From: Bacteroidota bacterium
GTDB lineage: Bacteria > Bacteroidota > Bacteroidia > B-17B0 > Aurantibacillaceae
Length of the DNA stretch: 37,164 nt
Assembly (NCBI GenBank): GCA_013297775.1
Contig: JAAFIL010000035.1
Span: forward strand, 1-37,164
Direction: 5' to 3'
The notes beneath the pieces are model-generated. The model did not search any database. It was given only the letters and a program-made list of their open reading frames with translations, and had not been told where the DNA came from. Shown here in pieces: positions 34,115-37,164 of this stretch. A program made the position numbers and the translations under genes. Position 1 is the first letter of the stretch. Each line of letters begins with the position of its first letter.

Positions 34115-34799
34115 ACTGTGCTTTTTGATAATCACTAGGAATACCTATGTCAATAAAATACCCATTAAAAACCTGACCTAACAAAGTAAGGTTGTACAAA
34201 TGCGTTTTAAAAAATTCCGTTTCAATAGAAAAGTTAAGTTGAGGAGGTGTATGCTGTAAATAAACAGTTCTGTTAACGCAATAAACGCCACCATTAATAA
34301 TTCCAGCTCCCGCTTCCCCACTCTTCTCTCGAAAGGCTGTAATGCGCTGTTGCGAGTCCATTTCAATAAGTCCATATCTTGCCGCATCTTCTACACGCCG
34401 CAAAGCCAAACTCACATCCGCCTTTTTTTCAATATGTGTTTTGGTGAAGGCAGAAAGCGATACATCAAAAAACGAATCGCCATTTAATACCAATACGTGT
34501 TCACTATTCGTTAACTCCATCGCATAGCGAATAGCTCCGCCAGTTCCTAAAGGTGTTTTTTCTTCGGCGTATTGAATTTGTAAACCTTGCCATTCATTTT
34601 TAAAATAAGTTTGAATTACCTTTGCTAAATATCCAGTAGATAGAATAACCGCTTCGATGCCCTGTTTTTGTAGGTAACGCAATTGATAACATAAAAAAGG
34701 AATGCCATTAATGGGAGCCATGGGCTTAGGCACATCGGTTACAACTTGTTGCAAGCGAGTACCAAAGCCACCCGCCAATATAATAGCTGTGTTAAGCAT
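34089..34799 (-). CDS. hddC: Sugar-1-phosphate nucleotidyltransferase, HddC-like
   Basis: The 236-residue protein has the nucleotidyltransferase signature LAGGFGTRLQ at residues 8-17, VPKPMAPI at about 24-31, TPLGTGGAIRYA, VLNGDSFFDV and the late GYFIDIGIPSDYQKAQ. It is the single-domain type used to activate mannose- or heptose-1-phosphates with GTP. In context with gmhA and gmhB the most likely reaction is D-glycero-alpha-D-manno-heptose 1-phosphate plus GTP to GDP-heptose; an ADP/GDP choice cannot be read reliably from sequence. It overlaps gmhA by eight bases and gmhB by 26, indicating a coupled operon. Confidence 0.85.
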   Translation of the reverse strand: MLNTAIILAGGFGTRLQQVVTDVPKPMAPINGIPFLCYQLRYLQKQGIEAVILSTGYLAKVIQTYFKNEWQGLQIQYAEEKTPLGTGGAIRYAMELTNSEHVLVLNGDSFFDVSLSAFTKTHIEKKADVSLALRRVEDAARYGLIEMDSQQRITAFREKSGEAGAGIINGGVYCVNRTVYLQHTPPQLNFSIETEFFKTHLYNLTLLGQVFNGYFIDIGIPSDYQKAQYDFERFAY

Positions 34800-35376
34800 T
34801 TTTAGGAAAGCATGCCATTTCTACCATTTCGCAAAGCGTATGCCCCAACAACATGTGTACCTCTTGTATGCGCGGCGTATCGGTGCTTGGAATATTGATG
34901 AGGTAATCGCTAACAGTTTTCATTTTTCCACCTGTTTGACCTGTAAAGCCTACGGTAATAATCCCTTTTTCACGCGCTGCTTCAAAAGCTTTCACCACAT
35001 TGCCACTATTGCCACTGGTGCTTAAACCAATTAATACATCGCCTGCTTGCCCCATGGCCTGTATTAAACGGCTGTATATAACATCGTAGCTGTAATCGTT
35101 TGCCACGGCAGTAATATAACTGGTGTTAACATGTAAGGCTTCAGAAGAAAGTGGCGGACGATCGTAATAAAACCGACCGCTTAACTCGGCTGCTAAATGT
35201 TGCGAGTCGGCAGCACTACCGCCATTACCACACCATAACACTTTTTTTTGATGTTGGTAAGCCATCACTATTTTTTCGACTACCGTATTAAGCGTTTCTA
35301 ACAAGAGTGTATCCGCTAGCACCGCTTGCTTTAATTGAAGCGATGCTTGTATTTTAGATTGAATAAATGAAATCAT
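34792..35376 (-). CDS. gmhA: Sedoheptulose-7-phosphate isomerase
   Basis: GmhA converts sedoheptulose 7-phosphate to D-glycero-D-manno-heptose 7-phosphate, the first step of heptose biosynthesis. From the ATG at 35376 it has 194 residues, the normal length. The SIS-domain motifs are CGNGGSAADSQHLAAELSGR, then GLSTSGNSGNVVKAFE, and the helix RIQEVHMLLGHTLCEMVE with catalytic-region His and Glu. A TTG at 35388 would add four residues and is less likely. It is the first gene of the operon gmhA-hddC-gmhB-GT2, all overlapping. Confidence 0.95.
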   Translation of the reverse strand: MISFIQSKIQASLQLKQAVLADTLLLETLNTVVEKIVMAYQHQKKVLWCGNGGSAADSQHLAAELSGRFYYDRPPLSSEALHVNTSYITAVANDYSYDVIYSRLIQAMGQAGDVLIGLSTSGNSGNVVKAFEAAREKGIITVGFTGQTGGKMKTVSDYLINIPSTDTPRIQEVHMLLGHTLCEMVEMACFPKNA

Positions 35377-35453
35377 ACGGTTAAACAAAATCCTAAAATA
35401 CTAAAAATAAGGCAGTATTAGGCACTATAAAAAACTCACAAAAAATAGTTATT

Positions 35454-36347
35454 CTAAAACTGATTTTCTAAATTTTTTAACTCTTCTACCTTTTCGAGGT
35501 AGCCCAATTTTTCGTAAGCAAAAATTAAATTATTAAGGCAACGTTTTACAATATCAATATTACTACAAGGCAAATAATATTTAGCATCGGCTTCTAAATT
35601 TAATTGCTTTAAAAACTGATCAATATCCTTTTGATGAAAAATTAAACCTTTACTAAATGGATTGATGTAAAACAAAATATTATTCGACAAGGTTTTATTG
35701 GTAACGTCTATCAAATTGGCGTGGTCATTAACATAAGCTAACACAAAGTGCTGTGGTAAATTTATGCCGTAAACTGGAATACTTAACTCCTTACAAATAA
35801 TGGCATACACCACACTTAACATTAGCGGGTTGCCTTTTTTATTTTCGAGTACATTATTAATAAACGAATTTTGAGGAGCGTGGTAATTTGTAATGTTGCC
35901 ACTAAAATTATGCACCTCAAACAAAATATGATTGATGATTTTTATTTTTTCGAGAGCCGTTAAATCATCTTGCAATTCGAGCCACACATCTTGCTTAATT
36001 TGTGCCAACTGCTTGTGTACCTTTTGCTCATCCAAATCAGGATATTGGTACCGCGACAAAAGTAAAACGCCTTTCAATAAATCGTCTTGATCTTCTTTAG
36101 CCCAAGTTTTAAGTGCCTTTTGAAGCGACTCGAACTGAATGGTATGAATAATCTGTTCAATCCGATTTTGCATAATAGTGTCGAAACTATTCTCCCAAGC
36201 GGTTTCTAGGTGCGGAATAGCGGGCGTTCCCAATACCATAAAGCGATTTTTAACCTCCGAATAAATAGTTTCATCAGGGTCATCCAATAGAGTAATTAAA
36301 GCTATTACCTCTTTCAAATTCATGTTTTGTTGCCGCTTAACCGCCAT
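35454..36347 (-). CDS. SirB1-family (transglutaminase-like) protein
   Basis: The 297-residue cytoplasmic protein has an N-terminal helical region, with HEAT-like character in about residues 12-70 (LLDDPDETIYSEVKNRFMVL, then GTPAIPHLETAW). Residues about 150-215 carry the SirB1 core: NYHAPQNSFINNVLENKKGN, then PLMLSVVYAIICKEL and LPVYGINLPQHFVLAY-like text. In this family the transglutaminase fold is retained while the catalytic Cys is usually replaced, as seems true here. Role unknown; E. coli SirB1 gives little guide. A later ATG at 36323 (MNLKEV) is possible. It is a single gene, 77 bases from the gmhA start. Confidence 0.82.
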   Translation of the reverse strand: MAVKRQQNMNLKEVIALITLLDDPDETIYSEVKNRFMVLGTPAIPHLETAWENSFDTIMQNRIEQIIHTIQFESLQKALKTWAKEDQDDLLKGVLLLSRYQYPDLDEQKVHKQLAQIKQDVWLELQDDLTALEKIKIINHILFEVHNFSGNITNYHAPQNSFINNVLENKKGNPLMLSVVYAIICKELSIPVYGINLPQHFVLAYVNDHANLIDVTNKTLSNNILFYINPFSKGLIFHQKDIDQFLKQLNLEADAKYYLPCSNIDIVKRCLNNLIFAYEKLGYLEKVEELKNLENQF

Positions 36348-36940
36348 AATAATAACAAATGTAACAGGTAAACCGCCGAAATTATGCCTCCTTTTGGCTA
36401 ATTTTTAACAAGCCTACTGTTAAAGGTTGTGAACAAAGGATTTTTAATAATACCTCCTCCAATGTACCCATCTTATTAGTTAAGCATTTCCTGCTTAAAG
36501 AAAATGAATTGGCTGTGTCCCCTGCCAAAACCAAAAAGGTAAGCAAATTACTAAAGTTTATCTATAAATTACGCCGTTCACTAACTGGTGGCTGGGGTCG
36601 GGCTCTCAGCTTTAGCCAACTTACCCTCTGCAAAACGCCTAAGCGTAAGTTGGGCTGCCGCTTCCATCCCTCACAGAAAAAAAGGTAAAATGGAGGTAAT
36701 TGCAAAACCAGCAAGCAGTTTGACCGTAATTTTAAGAAATCGAAAGTTTTAGAACAAAAAACTAAGGCTGTAAAACCCCTATCTTGTCCTTATTTAGCGA
36801 AGCCTAATGCAAACGTTTGAGAACTGCGTTTGTAAAGCCAAAATAAATTAATGGTTTACGAAATACTTTATGATAATTAGGCCTGTACCAATTACCTGAT
36901 AAATAATCTTAATAATTCATTTTTTAGGTTGAGTGGAAAT
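36348..36940. other. Intergenic region with repeats
   Basis: No gene is supported on either strand. It holds the second G+C-rich structured repeat (36594-36674) and, at about 36722-36778, a segment alignable by eye with 13724-13782 (shared AAGAAATCG, TTTTAGAA/CTTTAGAA and CTGTAAAAC blocks). Confidence 0.4.
36594..36674 (-). repeat. G+C-rich structured intergenic repeat, copy 2
   Basis: Read on the minus strand it starts GTGAGGGATGGAAGCGGCAG and ends AGCCCGACCCC, the same borders as 2944-3078, with TTGGCTAAAGC before the end in both. The central stem here is CCAACTTAC/GTAAGTTGG, different from copy 1 yet fully paired. Confidence 0.75.
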
Positions 36941-36982
36941 AAAAATTGTTCACAAATGTCAATGACTTTATGAACAATTTTT
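36941..36982 (-). terminator. Probable terminator of the right-edge gene
   Basis: A perfect 12-base stem (AAAAATTGTTCA at 36941-36952 and TGAACAATTTTT at 36971-36982) has an 18-base loop. On the minus strand it ends in TTTTT and begins 15 bases after the stop codon at 36997-36999. Confidence 0.75.
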
Positions 36983-36996
36983 ACTTTTATTCCCCA

Positions 36997-37164
36997 TTAT
37001 TTTTTGAATCTAGCAACCATTCGTTTAACAGGTTTTAAAATACTGTATCCCAAACTCATGGTTACACACATTGGGCAAACACCGAACCTAAAAAAGAAAA
37101 GGATTACTTTTTTATGAAAGGGTAAATTAGCAGGAATAATTGGGCAACTAATGCCATCAAAAAA
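36997..37164 (-). CDS. 3' end of an unidentified gene, cut by the window edge
   Basis: An open frame of 55 residues enters from the right edge and stops at 36997. It reads FFDGISCPIIPANLPFHKKV then ILFFFRFGVCPMCVTMSLGY and ends KRMVARFKK. A hydrophobic stretch contains CPMC, and the tail is basic. It is too short to identify. The well-placed terminator right behind the stop supports it being a real gene rather than chance. Confidence 0.5.
   Translation of the reverse strand, partial: FFDGISCPIIPANLPFHKKVILFFFRFGVCPMCVTMSLGYSILKPVKRMVARFKK

Noticed and set aside
37089-37125. Third copy of the 45-base direct repeat at the right edge (AAAAAAGAAAAGGATTACTTT)
   Set aside because: Similarity fades after about 20 A-rich bases and the stretch lies within the partial coding region at the edge, so I treat it as chance.

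Overview
The window looks like A+T-rich chromosomal DNA of an aerobic member of the Bacteroidota. The evidence is a type IX secretion (T9SS) C-terminal sorting domain on a large glycine-rich protein, a Porin_10-like outer-membrane protein, several start-proximal TAnnTTTG boxes (the Bacteroidota -7 promoter element), little sign of Shine-Dalgarno sequences, and a tRNA-Pro without an encoded CCA. Oxygen use is implied by heme A synthase (ctaA) and the oxygen-dependent coproporphyrinogen oxidase (hemF). I cannot place it below phylum.

Layout. 1-9.4 kb is mostly housekeeping: an outer-membrane beta-barrel protein, trxB, a DUF502 membrane protein, ctaA overlapping a site-2-protease-like gene, an APC amino-acid permease, ruvB and a YdeI-family protein. 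9.4-14 kb holds a DoxX-like protein, a palindromic MITE-like repeat, a strong terminator, the glycine-rich T9SS cargo and an orphan paaD-like gene inside repeat-rich intergenic DNA. 14-17.5 kb is glyS followed by a porin. 17.5-20.1 kb is one large gene that I think is the most interesting item: its N-terminus resembles cargo of extracellular contractile injection systems, and it carries both a deaminase-type zinc motif and an OTU-type cysteine protease motif. 20.3-24.5 kb is a minus-strand operon guaA - LysM/periplasmic-binding protein - hemF. 24.6-26.5 kb is an accessory patch next to tRNA-Pro: a toxin-antitoxin-like pair, a polyvalent-protein-kinase gene that appears frameshifted at its second codon, and a 45-bp direct repeat. 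26.5-32.5 kb carries two consecutive SPOR-domain envelope proteins, a small secreted Lys/Glu-rich protein, a Sua5/YciO/YrdC protein and an MBL-fold hydrolase. 32.8-35.4 kb is a tightly overlapping surface-sugar operon (gmhA, hddC-like, gmhB-like, glycosyltransferase) for nucleotide-activated heptose, without the kinase. A SirB1-family gene and the 3' end of an unknown gene close the window.

Non-coding structure is unusually rich. There are two inverted copies of a ~162-bp fold-back element, two copies of a G+C-rich element whose flanks are conserved while its central stem differs but still pairs, and a diffuse family of A+T-rich intergenic repeats, one pair of which brackets paaD. All database-type identifications are from recognition of motifs by eye; no searches were run.
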